A stretch of 64,000 nucleotides of DNA from Hirsutella rhossiliensis (lineage: Eukaryota > Ascomycota > Sordariomycetes > Hypocreales > Ophiocordycipitaceae), in assembly GCF_020360975.1 (NCBI RefSeq), contig NW_025408677.1:248001-312000 (forward strand), written 5' to 3'. The position numbers and the translations under genes are program-made. The notes beneath the pieces were generated by a model that ran no database searches, was not told the origin of the DNA, and saw nothing but the letters and a program-made list of their open reading frames with translations. How positions within the stretch are numbered: the stretch's first letter is position 1; the number at the start of each line of letters is the position of its first letter. This document shows, piece by piece, positions 1-9,887 of the stretch.

Positions 1-1325
1 CATGGGGACGGAGCCGATAAAGGCCCCCCAGATGAGGCCGTTTCTGCGGCCGACCTTTTCCACGAGCCACACTGAGAATACAAACATGCCAAGCGTCTTG
101 GCGATGCCGTAGAAGCCTGTAGCGAAGAGCTTGGTGGTGGTCCCCGTGAGGCCAAGTGTCTCGAAGATGCGAGGTGAATCTGCCAAGTCAGCCTAGCGTA
201 CAGTAACAGCCAACACAGACGGTGATCGGGAGCGTACAGTAGGTGATAATGTTGACGCCGGTGAGGTTCTGGCATGCCATGAGCAACATGCCGATGGATA
301 TGCGGTTGCGCACCCCCTTTTGGAAGGGGCGCTTGAACATCTCGCGGAATGTCATGCGGTTCGCCGTGCGCTCCTCGACCTGCTGGCGGATCTCGGAGAG
401 CTCGTCTCGGATGTATTGGTGGTCGGCGGGCAGGGCGCGGAGGTTGACGAGCACTTTCTGCCTCTTCCCAACGGTCGTGGCTCGCCAGCCATCGCGGCGA
501 TTCGGGGCATTTCAGCATGCCCAGGCAAAGGAGGGCACCGGGGACGAGCTGCATGCCAAGGGGAACGATCCACTGGGCGGCCTTGGACGAGGAGATGGTT
601 CGGTCACAGGCGTAGTTGATCTTTGTCGAATCAGAATCACCACTGCTGCTCTGTGCTTTGCTTTCCTGCATCTTACCCAGAATCCCAGCATGCCACCTCC
701 CTGAGACGCAATCTGTCGGCCTAGGTATCAGTATCCGAGTATGCCGGGTCTGGCACACGTCAGTCCTACCTCGAAGACGCCAATCAGCCTGCCACGGATT
801 GATGGAGGCGCCGTCTCCGCAATATATACGGGCGCAATCAGCGACGATGCCCCGATGCCAAGACCGGCAACGGCACGTCCGACAATGAGCATGGCGAGCA
901 GGCCGTGTGCCGCTGTCATGAGCACACCGCCGGCGATGAAGACGGTCGCGGCGACAAAGATGGCATTTCTTCGACCAATTTTCTCGGCGAGTGGGAAGGT
1001 CAGCAGCGAGCCGAAGAAGCACCCGGCTTGGAACGTGGACACGATGTTGCCTTGCAGAGTGTCGCGATACGTGCCCGACGCTGAGAGGAGACCAAAGTCG
1101 CGGCGGAACGAGTCTAGAGCCATCGTGCCCCCGATAACAGACGTGTCGTAGCCCACTAATGGTTTGTACGCGCGAAATGGTTAGCAACACTCTTCAGGCG
1201 CGCGAAGTCTTAGGCGAATTACTGGTGATGGCAGACATGGAGGCAACGATGGCCACCAAGTGGATGCGCCAGTTGCGCACACTCTTGGGGTCGTTGGTCC
1301 CGTCGGCGTGGAGGTCGAAGCCCAT
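1..1325 (-). pseudogene. MFS sugar/quinate-type transporter, partial, one frameshift
   Basis: Major facilitator superfamily sugar porter, expected to be a 12-helix plasma-membrane protein moving a hexose or quinate-like substrate; only the N-terminal part is in the window. Five exons can be read on the minus strand: 1325-1223, 1155-770, 700-677, 620-238 and 179-1, separated by short GT-AG introns. Exon 2 has [10 protein letters not shown] (first helix) and the loop motif GRRNAIF; exon 4 has PESPRW; exon 5 continues with [10 protein letters not shown] and a VEKVGRRN loop, all family hallmarks. I chose the ATG at 1325 because the downstream residues match a normal cytosolic N-terminus; an upstream in-frame ATG at 1457 is less likely. 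Near 455-460, in a run of three A residues, the frame shifts by one base, so the gene is either a recent pseudogene or carries a sequencing error. Family assignment is firm; substrate is not known. Confidence 0.85.
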
Positions 1326-1847
1326 GCTCGCCTGATACCTTATGGGCTTGCGAGTCGAAGTGGGAGAGGTACTAATCTGAGACCTGCTACAGAAACAGAG
1401 TCTGTGGGCGAGAGTCAGTGGGCAAGTCTCGGTGGCGATGGATGACAGGTAGTGCAACCTCGTGGAGATGTAAAGTGGTGTATGCCTCTGAGTCGGTGTC
1501 GGGTCGGCAGAAGGAGGCGTTGACGACGTTCTTCTGGTCGTTGTGCAATCCGCTGGTGTGGGTAAGATGGACGGGCAAGCTCAAGACCCGGCGACCTTGG
1601 ACGACAACCACGTCACGGCACACTCTGATAATCCTTCACGTCGACTCACTCTACGTTTGCGGTACATCCGAAGAACGACCTGAACCCACTTTGCTTCGTA
1701 AAGGCCACCCAATTCGTCGTCCGTCGCACCTCCCGCGTGGCTTCAACGCGGGGAAGTGGAGAAGCCCGGAGGGGGTTGGCGATCGTCTCCCGCGGTCGCG
1801 CCGACTTTCGACCCATTATCCTCCAGTTAGATCTTTTTTCTGTAGCA
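1326..1847. other. Intergenic region between divergent transporter and P450 relic
   Basis: No convincing gene. It separates the start of the minus-strand transporter from the plus-strand P450 relic and so should hold two divergent promoters. Overlapping open frames here on both strands have no recognisable motif. Confidence 0.5.
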
Positions 1848-2243
1848 ATGGCTGGGCTCACACTGCTGCTGGCTGCCCTACTGCTTCTGCCCATGGCGTT
1901 TGCCGTTGAAACTGGCGTGCGTCTGCTCAGCAACTATTTGGCTGCGCGCACCATCGGCGTACCGCTGCGCGTCGTTCCTATAAGCCCTCTAAACCCGTTT
2001 TGGGTCCTTTTCGACAGACGCGTCGTCTCCTTCTTGCGCCGTCTGCCATTTGGCGATAGCAGCTTCACCAGATATAATTGGTGAGGATGGGAGGTTGAAG
2101 ACCGATATCGCTCTCACCATGAGATGGGCGATGTTTGGTTCCTCGTCACGCCGCTCAAGAATTGGGTCTACGTCAATGACCTGGACACGCTCATGTCCAT
2201 CTTCAAGCGCTCAGCCGACTTTCCCGACCAGTCTTCGTCAACG
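1848..2243 (+). pseudogene. Cytochrome P450 N-terminal exon relic
   Basis: The reading frame from ATG 1848 begins with a hydrophobic membrane anchor (GLTLLLAALLLLPMAF), followed by segments typical of fungal microsomal P450 N-termini, such as PISPLNPFWVLFDRR and, further on, KNWVYVNDLDTLM. The protein would be a membrane-bound haem monooxygenase. The frame is broken: a TGA stop at 2082-2084 lies where CGA (Arg) is the likely ancestral codon, a C-to-T change at a CpG of the kind made by deamination or RIP. A single-base shift follows near 2225, just before what looks like an intron donor at 2244. No heme-binding Cys region or other later P450 exon follows; hAT transposase sequence begins instead. 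P450 identity rests on the N-terminal pattern only; subfamily unknown. Confidence 0.65.
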
Positions 2244-2299
2244 GTATGTTGTCAGACAGCTTGCTGCTCATTCTGGTGCTTCGGACCTAGGGATACGAG

Positions 2300-4548
2300 C
2301 CCCGTGTCGTCTGTACCGCAGTCATTTGCATCCCGTCCACATCCCACCCCAGAAAGTCATGAGGCTACGCCTGCCACGTCCGAGGCCAGAGCAGACGAGA
2401 CAGATGCTTCACAATGCGAATTTGACATTGATTGGGAGAACATCTGGCACGGCGGCAAACGACTTTGGGTGCCAAATGAGACCTCGTCACAAAGGGTCGT
2501 CGGCACAAAGATCAAAGAGTCGTGGATCTACAGATACGGCGCGAACTTGGAGCATAGCGGAGTACGTTACTGGCTTTGCAGAATCTGTCACGGGAAGAAG
2601 AACTATTCGACAGCGTTATACGCCTCCTCAGGGACGTCTCACGCCGCGAAGCACCTGCGTCGTCAGCACCAAATCACGGAATTCGGCGAGAGTCGTCCCG
2701 GATTGAAGACTCCGTTTACCTTGGCGGCTACGTCACCATCCTCTTCGTCCCTACCTTTATCTCGACAGGCCAGCCTAGCTACCAGCTCGCCTCCCATTTC
2801 GACGAGAGGACATGGAAAGCTCGCTTTGTGGACTGGGTCATAGTGGAAGATGTCACCTTTCGACAAGCATCCAGCGAGCGGCTTGGGTGGCTCGTATCGA
2901 ATGGAGGAGAGCTTGCAAGTCGGCTACTTCCGGAGCATCACACCTTTGAACGGCGACAGCAAATTGTCTTTGATCTCGTCAAGAACGCGAAGAGCTCGGT
3001 TCACACCAGCTTTGATCTATGGACTGCCTCAAATGCGTTTAACTACGTCGGAATTGTCGGACATTTTGTTGGCAGTGAAGGCAAAAAACGCGATGCCCTT
3101 CTTGGACTTCCGCGCTTAGTCGGTCCACACTCCGGTGAGAATATCGCCGCCTATCTCAAGGAGGTAATCGATCGATACGAGTTGGGGTCCAAGCTTGGAT
3201 ACTTCATGCTTGATAACGCCAAGAGCAACGATACCTGCCTAGAGACGCTTGCTAGGTGGTTTCCAATGGATGTCAGCCGACGCCGCCTACGCTGTATAGG
3301 CCACGTTATCAACCTGGTTGTCCGAGCAGTTATTTTTGGCTCCAACGTCAGTAAATTCGAGGCTGAGCTTCGTGGAGCTACAGATGAGTTCAAGTTCGAC
3401 ATTTGGGCAAAGAAAGGAGCTATCGGCAGACTCCACAACATTGCCACCTACATTACAGATCAGGGGTCTTCGGCATTTGCAGACCGAGCTCGCTGGTGAC
3501 GATCCTATTTTTACCCTGGAGATTGTTGTTGACGGCAAGACTCGCAGGAACTCTATATACATGATGATCAAACGCGGTACGTTTCTCGTCCGAGGTTGCT
3601 TCCGTATTCTGAGTACTGACAACTTGTCGGCTTACACCAGCACTCGAACTGCGCTGCGCCATCGAGCTCTATCAATCTCGCTGGCAAAAGCCTAAGAATG
3701 ACCCTGATCACCGTGACCTAACTAACGACTTCCTCAATGCTGGGGACTGGGTTGAATTAGAGCGTTTCTACGAGTTCCTGAAGCCGTTTTATATCCTGAC
3801 GAAGACTATAGAGGGCAACGCCAGTAAGCCGGGGGCGGAGGGCGGCCATGGAGCTGTGTGGGAGACACTTAAAACCATGGACTACCTGTTCATGAAATTC
3901 AAGCAGGCCGCGGAGGATACTCAGTTCCAGGAGGCCTCCCATTTTAAGTCGGGAATTGACTGTGGATGGGCGAAGCTTGAAGACTATTACGTCAAAACCG
4001 ATAGGACACCTGTTTATCGGGCAGCTCTAGCACTGCACCCGTCGTATGGGTACGACTACTTCGAACGACACTGGAAGAAGGCGATGAACAAGCCGCAATG
4101 GTATAGCGACATGCAGTCGGCTGTTGGTAGCCTATTCGATGAATACCGGAGGCAGACTGAAGTTGAAACTCAGGCTCAAGCTGGGTTTTTGGAAGACGAA
4201 TCCGAGGAAGTCGACGCTGACAATGACTACAGCTCGTTTGGAAAGAGATAGATTAGCTCGTTAAACACACAGCGGAAGAAGGTCAAGGCAGTGAGTGAGC
4301 TTGACTTATTCCAGACCAGGCCAATTTACGCCCAAGATCTTGACGTTGCAAACCCTCTTGAATGGTGGAGCCGGCATCAACTGGAATACCCAGTCTTGTA
4401 TCGAATGGCGCTAGATCTGTTCTCAATTCCTGGCATGAGTGCTGAATGTGAGAGAGTGTTTAGCCAGACAAAGAAGATGATCACAGACGAGCGCATTCAG
4501 CTACCGGTATACGATGTTCACCCTTCGGGCTGGATATTCAGCTGTTAA
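2300..4548 (+). pseudogene. hAT-family transposase, decayed
   Basis: DNA transposase of the hAT superfamily (RNase H-fold cut-and-paste enzyme). A BED-type zinc finger is seen at about 2570-2670 (WLCRIC then HAAKHLRRQH). The catalytic core follows from about 2830 (SFDLWTASNAFNYVGIVGH near 3009; a YFMLDNAKSND segment near 3200). The C-terminal hAT dimerisation domain is at about 4351-4520 (NPLEWWSRHQLEYP, then LFSIPGMSAECERVFS). A plausible 65-bp intron lies at 3576-3640. The frame is broken between about 2700 and 2840, again near 3460, and by a TAG at 4249-4251 where CAG would be expected. No intact terminal inverted repeats or 8-bp duplication could be placed by eye. The copy sits directly behind the P450 relic, so insertion there is likely. 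It cannot encode a working enzyme as read. Confidence 0.85.
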
Positions 4549-4907
4549 GGCCCATGCATTGGCAACTTAACGGGTGTTCGAAGTATTTTATTCCCACACT
4601 CAGCAAGAGACTTGTCCATGTGTGTAGGCATCAACAGGCTACAGTAATACTGACGTAGTAGCGGCAGAGGTGTCCTGGACCGGCTGTAAAGGAGTGACTT
4701 GTTCGTATCTGTAGCTGCACGAAGCAGTAAAAGGATAGGCTTGAAAGCCGACAAAAATCATAACATGAAAGCCCCCGGATTTGACCCCAAGCATAAGCAT
4801 CGAGACGTTGCCATGGCAAACTCAGGCCACGCACAAAGCTAGCCTTCGTAATATATCTCTAGTACCTAGAAGATGCGGCTGCACTTCTGGCCCTGGGCGG
4901 CATTGCT
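4549..4907. other. Intergenic region, no gene seen
   Basis: Follows the hAT relic and precedes the 3' end of the minus-strand His-rich gene. It probably holds the hAT 3' end and that gene's terminator. I found no matching inverted terminus and no gene. Confidence 0.4.
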
Positions 4908-5336
4908 TTAGTGGTGGCGGTGGCCGTGTCCATGGTGCCCGTGACGATGTCCGTGATGGTGTCCGTGGTGTCCATGATGGTGACCGTGGTGTCCATGGTG
5001 GTGATGGTGGTGTCCGTGATGGTGTCCGTGATGTCCGTGATGTCCGTGATGTCCGTGGTGTCCGTGGTGTCCGTGGTGGCGGTGGTGGCGGTGGCGACCT
5101 CTTCCATCACGGGCAACGAGGTCTGCTTCGGCGTCGTCACGGGCAAAGAGGGCTTCTTCGGGCTCGTCACGGGCAAAGAGGGCTCCTTCGGGCTCGTCGC
5201 GGGTAAAGAGCTCTGCCCCGTGGCTCATGTCGAGGTCTCTGGCCTCGAGCTCGACATTCTCGAGGCTGGGCACCGGATTGGCGACGACTGAGCCCAGAGT
5301 GAAGAGGGCGGCGAGGAGGAAATGGTTGAGAATCAT
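4908..5336 (-). CDS. Small secreted His/Gly-rich protein
   Basis: A 142-residue protein, intact in frame. It starts at ATG 5336, chosen over an upstream in-frame ATG because it gives a clean signal peptide (MILNHFLLAALFTLGSVVAN, cleavage likely before or near PVPS). Residues about 25-80 hold an acidic stretch with three to four imperfect repeats of the pattern ALFARDEPEE, several ending in Ala-Arg-Asp. The C-terminal half is almost pure His/Gly (HGHHGHH runs), encoded by a 9- to 12-bp minisatellite. Such a tail would bind divalent metals (Zn, Cu, Ni); that is an inference from composition, as no known domain is seen. It could be a secreted metal-binding or effector-like protein. It is the clearest intact gene in the window. 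Repeat number probably varies between strains. Confidence 0.7.
   Translation of the reverse strand: MILNHFLLAALFTLGSVVANPVPSLENVELEARDLDMSHGAELFTRDEPEGALFARDEPEEALFARDDAEADLVARDGRGRHRHHRHHGHHGHHGHHGHHGHHGHHHGHHHHHHGHHGHHHGHHGHHHGHRHGHHGHGHRHH
4915..5095 (-). repeat. Coding minisatellite (His-Gly codons)
   Basis: Tandem variants of GGACATCACGGACACCA on the minus strand, with unit lengths in multiples of 3 bp so the frame is kept. It encodes the His/Gly tail of the secreted protein. Confidence 0.85.
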
Positions 5337-6462
5337 GATGGCGGGGCGAGTGTTACTTGAAGTGAAGCAAATGGGTCTCTCTGGATAGTTGACAGAAGAG
5401 TGTGCTGACCGATGCTGATGCCTGGATTCAAGATATTTTCGTAGGGCCATGAGCTGGGTTATATATAAAGTCCAGGCCGCTCGGGGCTAAGTCGAAGGCC
5501 ACAAGGCCGCGGACAGCTCAGAATGCGAGATCGGAAACTGGGCGACAAGTATTCAGCCTCGAGGCCTGCTGGGGTCTCCATCCACTGACTTGGTGTGTAA
5601 TCCCAGCACCCGCATGGCTCGTTCCAACGCCAAGTTTGCGGCCCAGGCCCTGCGTGGGCTTGTAAAGGAGACTCTAGATCAAAGACTTGCGGCTGACGGA
5701 CCGACAAGTCGAGACGCCGCCGGCGAAAGGCCCTGGGCTATTGGCGAGTTTGACTTGTCGAGATGGCGGGAAAGCGATATTCAGCTGGGTCTAGAGCCTT
5801 TCTTGGCTGCATGAGAGGAGCCCAAATAAAGCTGCGCGCCCGGCCTAATCGCGCGATTTTTATTAGGTAGCTGCTCCCGAGCACCCATAGCATGAGTGAC
5901 CATGTCAACGTCAACGACACGGTACAGCGGGTACAGCGGCACTACCATCCGACAAAACTGAACTGCAATCACCCTAATCAGTCGTCGGCGACTCCGGCGT
6001 TGGATTTGCTGAAATGTGTCTGCTATGAAGTGACCAGGCAGAAGCTTCTACAACCGGGAACCTCCTGGAAAGAACATGTATTGTTGTCGGAGTCTACATA
6101 TACTATGGTACCAGTCGCCTCTAGCGGAGGTGGCTTCCACTTTTGGTGATTTGGTACGACATGTATTTACCTTTACCGATCTTCTCACGAATTGCCGGTC
6201 AATAATATAGTAGTATAACAAGCCTCAACAAGTATAAGATGTTTCGAACTTTATCAACCTTGGATTTATCGGAAGTCTCAGGCTCAAAGATGCATGGCGA
6301 GAATAGCCTGGCTTGGAAAGCCGCTACCCGTGCCACGCCCCACTTTACAGGAACTCGCAAGCTCGCACCACCACCGTGGGGCTTAAGGTGTTACGCATTA
6401 ATGTATTGAAATGTCAGTAGCTTTTACGTCTAGGCCCTATAGGAGAAATCCTCCGGGTGAAA

Positions 6463-6482
6463 TACATACATACATACATACA
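6463..6482. repeat. (TACA)n microsatellite
   Basis: Five tandem TACA/CATA units. Confidence 0.9.
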
Positions 6483-6707
6483 CCTTTAAAGTGCGGCGTG
6501 GCACGGGTTCTAGGTACTACTTCGTACTGCTACTATCATAAGAATCGCTGGGGTCCATGCACGGCATGTAAAAGCATAAAACACTGCACTAGGTATAACT
6601 TGGTGTGCATTCGTTCCTTTTTTTTGTTCCCGGTACAATTCTCGTCTATTAATTGACCTCTTAGTGTTACGTTTCTCTTAATCCTCCCTGATGTGACGTC
6701 AATGACA

Positions 6708-6725
6708 CGTGTGTGTGTGTGTGTT
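6708..6725. repeat. (GT)n microsatellite
   Basis: About eight GT units following CACGT. Confidence 0.9.
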
Positions 6726-6855
6726 TGTATTTTTCGTCCAGCGACATTCAGGTCGCTCAGAACCAATTACTTGTCAAAATGTGTATGTCCATGTTAACGG
6801 GTAGTTACATGGTCAACAGAATATGTGCCCAAGAACGCAGTGCCTTGAGGAACGT

Positions 6856-7412
6856 TAGTGACGAAAAGGTTCTTCTGGTTCCTCCCCGGGGAGAAAGAAA
6901 AAAAAAACGCCGCCATCAATTTCCCCCCCCCTAAATGCCGCCCTCTGATTCGTCGGCTGCCGTCCTCTAATTCGTCGGCTTGCTCTCTTCAGATTGGTTT
7001 AAAAATACAACCTCACCGCTCTCGTCGCCGCCCCTTTTTGCCCTCTTTCCTTGAAGCCCGTCTTCTTTCCTGGCCCTTTCTTTCAAGCTCGCCCCGGAAT
7101 ACGCCCTTTTCCTCTTTGCCCCCCTCCTGGCCCTTGACCTGTGCTCCTTTTACGTCGGTAGCTACGGCAAGCCCGCTAGCCTAGAGCCGGCTGGCCTGTG
7201 AAGTCTAAATCTCCGCCTTTGCGGTCCGTCTATATTAGACACGCACCCGTCGATGTCCATTAACTACCTTGAGATTGTTGCTCGTATTTCTATCTATCTA
7301 CGTTGCGCCTTCCCATACTTTTTGCTTTCTCCGCCCCCTGATTGTGTGCTAGGGTAGTCGTCCCAAGGGCAGGATCTCCTCCGCTGCGAGCGAGACGCCT
7401 ACGCCGCCCGCG
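6856..7412. other. Helitron A left (3') non-coding end
   Basis: Pyrimidine-rich non-coding end of Helitron A, with repeated ATTCGTCGGC units near 6948-6985. Similar CT-rich sequence is found at the matching ends of copies B, C and the fragment at 27985-28260. Confidence 0.55.
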
Positions 7413-9830
7413 TTACCCGCGGAGCCAGTCGGCCGCCTCCTGCGTCGTCTGCCTGCTAAGCTCCTCTAGCCGGGCCTGCGCTGCCGTCATCTCCTCGGGC
7501 ACCCGGTTCCCGACTAGATCCCGCTCCCGCACCTCCGATACGAGCATGATGCCGTCGAGCGTCGGGCACCGCGACAGCTGCACGTACAGGCTGTACGGGT
7601 CGCACGGCGACGGCACCGCCCTCCCCTCGACCGTCGTCATCCTCGCCCCGCAGCTCCAGCGCCACGCGCTCCAGCGTCCCGCCCTGCACCTTGTAGTCGG
7701 TGCAGGCGAAGGCCGCCGCGCACGGCAGGCCCCTCCGGCTGACGTCGTTGCGCTGCCACGGCCGCTTCCGCTGCGCCGTGATCTTGACGCTGATGGGCGT
7801 CAGCAGGATCGTCCCGGCCGGCATCCCGACGAAGTGGAAGTCCCTCGTCGTCTCCGAAGCCAGCACGATGCCCGCCGGCGGCCCGAAGTGCATCGTCAGC
7901 TCGGCCGAGACCCGGTGGCCGGGGAAGGCCCGGTCGGGGATGACGTCTACCGCCGTGTAGCCGGCCCCGTTCACTAGCTTCAGCCCCTGGTGCGTGTTCT
8001 GGTTCACGACGACCGGCATGCCCGGCACGAAAACGAAGACGGCCGGCACCGGCGTCGCGCTGTCGTCGCCCTGGCACAGCATTAACACCGCCTCCTCCTC
8101 CGTCGGCAGGCCCTCCCTCCACTTGTGCTCGGACAGGAATATGCGCGCCGCCGTCCGCCGCCGCGCCCGGAACGCGAGCGCCGCCTCTAGGTTGAGGTTC
8201 CAGCGGTTGCGGTTGAGAGGCGTGACCACCGTCAGGCCCGTCTCCCACGGGATCCGCCTGCCCGGCCGGTGGCACCTCGAGTTGAGCAGCTCTAGGTCCG
8301 ACCGGTCCTGCTCCCCCCGGCGGATGCGCCCGAGCAGTCGCCGCAGCTCCGGGTCGCCGGCGGCCCGCATCTGCTCGTCCAGCATGACGACCGTCGTGAA
8401 CCGCCGCCACAGCGCGTGCGCCTTGTCGTGCTGCCGCCGCTGCTCGGCCGCGAACGCCCCGTCCTCGTCCCACGCCACCGCCGCGCTCGGCAGCAGGATC
8501 GACCGCTCCTGCACCGGCCGGAACTGGTGGAAGTCGCCGCAGAAGATCACCACCGGGATGCCGCCGAAGTCTCGCGCCGACCCCCGCAGCCTGCACAGCT
8601 GCTCGTTGGCGGCGTGCAGCGTCCGCGCCCCGAGCATGCTGACCTCGTCGATCACCAGCACCTCCTTCTCCTGCCAGTCCATCCGCGACCGGCCGTCGAC
8701 GAAGCGCTCGCCCTGGCCCGGCAGCCGTACGCCGTCTACGTCCTCGTCGCCCTCCCGCCCGGCCGCCCTGGCCGACCGTAAGGCCGCAGGCCGAGTGTAG
8801 TGTGATGCCGTTGATCCGTGCTGCCGCCGTGCCCGACGTCGCCGTCACCAGCAGCCGGCTCGATAGGTCCTCCGGGCGAGCAGCTCGACGAGCGCCTCGA
8901 TGACGCGCGACTTGCCGGTGCCGCCCTCGCCGCCGATGAACAGGCAGAGCTGGCCGCCGCCATCGCCGCCTGCGTCGTCGCCCTGCCGGATTCGGTCGAG
9001 CTGCCGGCATACGATTAGGAGAGCGATGGCCTGCTTCTCGTTGAGCGTTAGCTGCCCGCCAGCTCCTGCCGGCGGCGACGAACGAGCTCGACGGGCCGAG
9101 CCGCACGCGCATCACCGCCGCCGTGCCAGCGTCTACGTCGCCGTCGGCCGCCGTTACGTCCATGTCGTCCTCGCCGAAGCCCCCCATCACCCCGCGAAGA
9201 GCCGCGCCGCGGTCGGCCCCGACGCCCGCCGCCGCCCCGCCGCCCTGGATGCCCTGGATGGCTCGCTCCCGCTCCCGCGCCGCGCTCCTCTGCTGCGACT
9301 TGATGGCCCGCACCTCTTCTTGCCGTGGCAGCGCCGCCCCCGAGAGCTCCGAGCCCGGTAGGTTCACCCGCCTGCCTGCCCTCTCCGCCACTACCGTCGC
9401 CGCGAGCTCGGCCTCCGACCCCAGCGCCGACTGCTGGAACCGGCAGAGCTGCTGCGTCATCGCTAGCAGCTCTGTTGACTGCGCCGTGACTTGTCCCGCG
9501 CCGGCGGCATTCCGGACGACGTCGATGAGCCGGGCCGCGTCGCCCGCCCCGCCGGCGCGGTACGCCTCCTCGCCCCCTCGGCCGCCCTCCCTTCGTCGCC
9601 GGCCTGCGGCGCCGTCATACCGCCCTCCTCGGCCGTGGCGGCCCACTGCTTGGCGTCGCGCTTCGCGTCCTCCGCCGACCGCCGGAGGAGCTGCACGTTG
9701 TCTGCGAGCCGCGCGACCTCGGCGCCAGCGACTCCCGCGCCCGCGCCCAGATGTCGTTGATGTCGCCTGCCTCCTCGCCGAGGAAGGACTCCCACGGCAC
9801 GAATAGGGCCAGGTGCTGTACCGCCGCCCT
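7413..9830 (-). pseudogene. Helitron A Pif1-family helicase region
   Basis: C-terminal SF1B (Pif1-like) helicase part of the Helitron Rep-Hel protein, which unwinds DNA during rolling-circle transposition. Seen on the minus strand: Walker A GGEGGTGKS at about 8940-8909; TATSGTAAARINGITLHSAC; Walker B LVIDEVSMLGA at about 8665-8634; motif III GDFHQFRPVQ near 8540; FACTDYKVQG near 7700; and the C-terminal YVQLSRC with DLVGNRVPEE near 7580-7500. The motifs fall in different frames, with shifts near 8890-8700 (between Walker A and Walker B) and near 7640, so no single frame encodes the helicase. Residues upstream (9830-9000) include FVPWESFLGEE and TAQSTELLAMTQQLCRFQQ, conserved in copies B and C. 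The domain call is firm; activity as read is not possible without correction. Confidence 0.85.
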
Positions 9831-9887
9831 AGGCGCTGTTAGCCGATGCCCCTAGCCGCGCTGCCTTCCCCTTGGGCGCTCCCCGTC

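Larger units (their letters stand above)
5337..6840. other. Gene-poor spacer with microsatellites
   Basis: No gene with a recognisable motif. A frame at 5590-5814 (+) is open but has no family signature, and I do not call it. The segment holds the promoter of the His-rich gene at its left, a TACA microsatellite, a GT microsatellite, and ends at the Helitron A terminus. Confidence 0.5.

Noticed and set aside
4915..5095. CRISPR-like short repeats
   Set aside because: Contiguous coding minisatellite without spacers, in a eukaryotic genome.
4859..5176. Thr-rich and Val/Met-rich open frames over the His-rich gene
   Set aside because: Other frames of the minisatellite; no signal peptide or start context.
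5590..5814. 74-codon plus-strand frame as a gene
   Set aside because: No family motif, signal peptide or promoter evidence; shorter than expected for a confident call.
7637..9646. A 669-codon open frame on the minus strand of Helitron A
   Set aside because: The upstream half is true Rep-Hel sequence, but past the Walker region the frame leaves the helicase frame and turns into Arg/Gly/Ala-rich noise typical of GC-rich shadow frames.
7342..9806. Long plus-strand open frames opposite the Helitron A helicase
   Set aside because: They mirror the coding strand in very GC-rich DNA, have no motif, and are not conserved in B or C.
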